Below, one piece after another: positions 5,897 to 6,567 of a stretch of DNA of 6,567 bases (positions within the stretch are counted from its first letter, which is position 1; each line of letters opens with the position of its first letter). Where the stretch lies: NCBI GenBank assembly GCA_016933315.1, contig JAFGBE010000168.1, positions 1 through 6,567 of the forward strand, written 5' to 3'. Made by a program: the position numbers and the translations under genes. Under the pieces are notes generated by a model. That model was not told where the DNA came from. It made no database searches and saw only the letters and a program-made list of their open reading frames with translations. This DNA is from Candidatus Auribacterota bacterium. GTDB taxonomy: Bacteria; Auribacterota; UBA6266.

Positions 5897-6567
5897 TTGT
5901 CCAATAAATATTTTGATTCTCACGCACATTTGGCTTCTTTCGGCTCGCGGGAAGATATCCTACGGGTGCTTAATTCTTCTTTTGAATATGGTGTATCTAA
6001 AATATTGAACATTTGTTCTGATGATGAAGAGCTTGAAAGAACACTGGAAATTGGAATACATAATATCGATTCGCGGGTGAAAATATATAATTCTTTCGGC
6101 CTTCATCCGCACAACGCCATGCAGATAAGCAAGTTTCCTGTTAAAAGCCTGGACAGGATATTCGAGGATAAAAGCTTCATTTGCGTGGGCGAGGTGGGTT
6201 TGGATTATCACAGATGCCATGTTCCCGCGGAAAAACAGATAGAAGTGTTTTCGTTCTTTCTGGAATATGCTTTATCCAGGGATATCGCGGTGTCTGTTCA
6301 TTGCAGGGATGCCTATAGCGATGTTATCGGGATTATCGGGCAAAGGGGCAGCGCCGGGGCCTGTATCATTATCCATTGTTTTTCGGGCACGAAAGATGAA
6401 GCGATGAGGCTTCAGGACATGGGCTGTATGATCTCTTTTTGCGGGAACATTACGTATCCAGGTTCGGGAAAGATAAGAGAGGCGGCATCGGCACTTGACA
6501 GTTCGGCTATATTGGTCGAAACAGATTCCCCGTACCTGGCGCCGCAGAATAAGAGGGGCGAGAAAAA
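5897..6567 (+). CDS. tatD: TatD-family metal-dependent hydrolase (3' end outside window)
   Basis: The first 223 residues of a TatD-family TIM-barrel hydrolase; the family is usually about 255-265 residues, so roughly 35-40 are missing beyond the right edge. E. coli TatD is a metal-dependent DNase/3'-5' exonuclease; the physiological substrate of this member is not known. All metal-site motifs visible in the covered part are intact: 'DSHAHL' with His9 and His11, 'GLHPH' (68-72), 'GEVGLDYH' with the bridging Glu99, 'VHCRDA' with His135, 'IHCFSG' with His160, and 'ETDSPYLAP' with Asp210. The last visible residues 'KRGEK' fit the normal P...RG.. continuation. The start is the TTG at 5897, three bases after the preceding stop codon and in the same frame; beginning later would remove the essential HxH motif. 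Linkage of metG to tatD is common in bacteria; here one extra gene separates them. Confidence 0.95.
   Translation, partial: MSNKYFDSHAHLASFGSREDILRVLNSSFEYGVSKILNICSDDEELERTLEIGIHNIDSRVKIYNSFGLHPHNAMQISKFPVKSLDRIFEDKSFICVGEVGLDYHRCHVPAEKQIEVFSFFLEYALSRDIAVSVHCRDAYSDVIGIIGQRGSAGACIIIHCFSGTKDEAMRLQDMGCMISFCGNITYPGSGKIREAASALDSSAILVETDSPYLAPQNKRGEK

Noticed and set aside
5960..6220. Minus-strand 86-residue open frame near the right end
   Set aside because: It is opposite tatD codons that encode the conserved GLHPH and GEVGLDY motifs, so the plus strand is the coding one.
1..6567. Defence system, phage, transposon, CRISPR or toxin-antitoxin locus
   Set aside because: No repeats, integrase/transposase motifs or small paired genes are visible; all but one gene are core housekeeping functions on one strand.

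Overview
The window is a dense, single-strand (+) run of bacterial housekeeping genes with almost no intergenic space. Seven coding regions follow one another: the 3' end of cysS (cysteinyl-tRNA synthetase), tmk (thymidylate kinase), holB (DNA polymerase III delta' subunit), a PSP1/RicT (YaaT) family gene, metG (methionyl-tRNA synthetase), an unrecognised predicted exported protein, and the 5' part of tatD (TatD-family metal-dependent hydrolase), cut by the right edge. Junctions are a 4-base overlap (cysS/tmk), 4 nt (tmk/holB), 0 nt (holB/ricT), 13 nt (ricT/metG), 46 nt (metG/exported protein) and 3 nt (exported protein/tatD). This looks like one long transcription unit that extends beyond both edges. 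No stretch over 300 bases lacks a gene. I saw no tRNA, rRNA, CRISPR array, insertion sequence or convincing promoter.

The order tmk - holB - ricT - metG - tatD recalls the Bacillus/Firmicutes cluster tmk-yaaQ-yaaR-holB-yaaT-yabA-...-metS-tatD, with the intervening genes missing. Codon use is moderate in GC with heavy AGG/AGA (Arg) and ATA (Ile). The exported protein has an architecture (short beta module, 'GLIKYKDEW' motif, Lys/Glu-rich helix, degenerate metallopeptidase-like domain) that I associate with uncultured Gram-negative-type lineages such as Omnitrophota and relatives, or Planctomycetes. A candidate-phylum bacterium is my best guess, but this is inference; no marker here fixes the taxonomy.

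Functionally the operon joins dTTP supply (Tmk), clamp loading (HolB), charging of the two sulfur amino acids' tRNAs (CysS, MetG), a Cys-rich probable Fe-S/RNA-processing factor (RicT) and a nuclease-like hydrolase (TatD). The outlier is the exported protein at 4565-5893. Its C-terminal domain resembles gluzincin 'peptidase MA-like' domains, but the positions where HExxH and the third zinc ligand should lie are not metal-binding residues, so it may be a catalytically dead pseudopeptidase. It is the only part of the window I would call novel. Other details worth a look are the Asp-to-Ser change in the DR motif of Tmk and an extra cysteine in the RicT signature.
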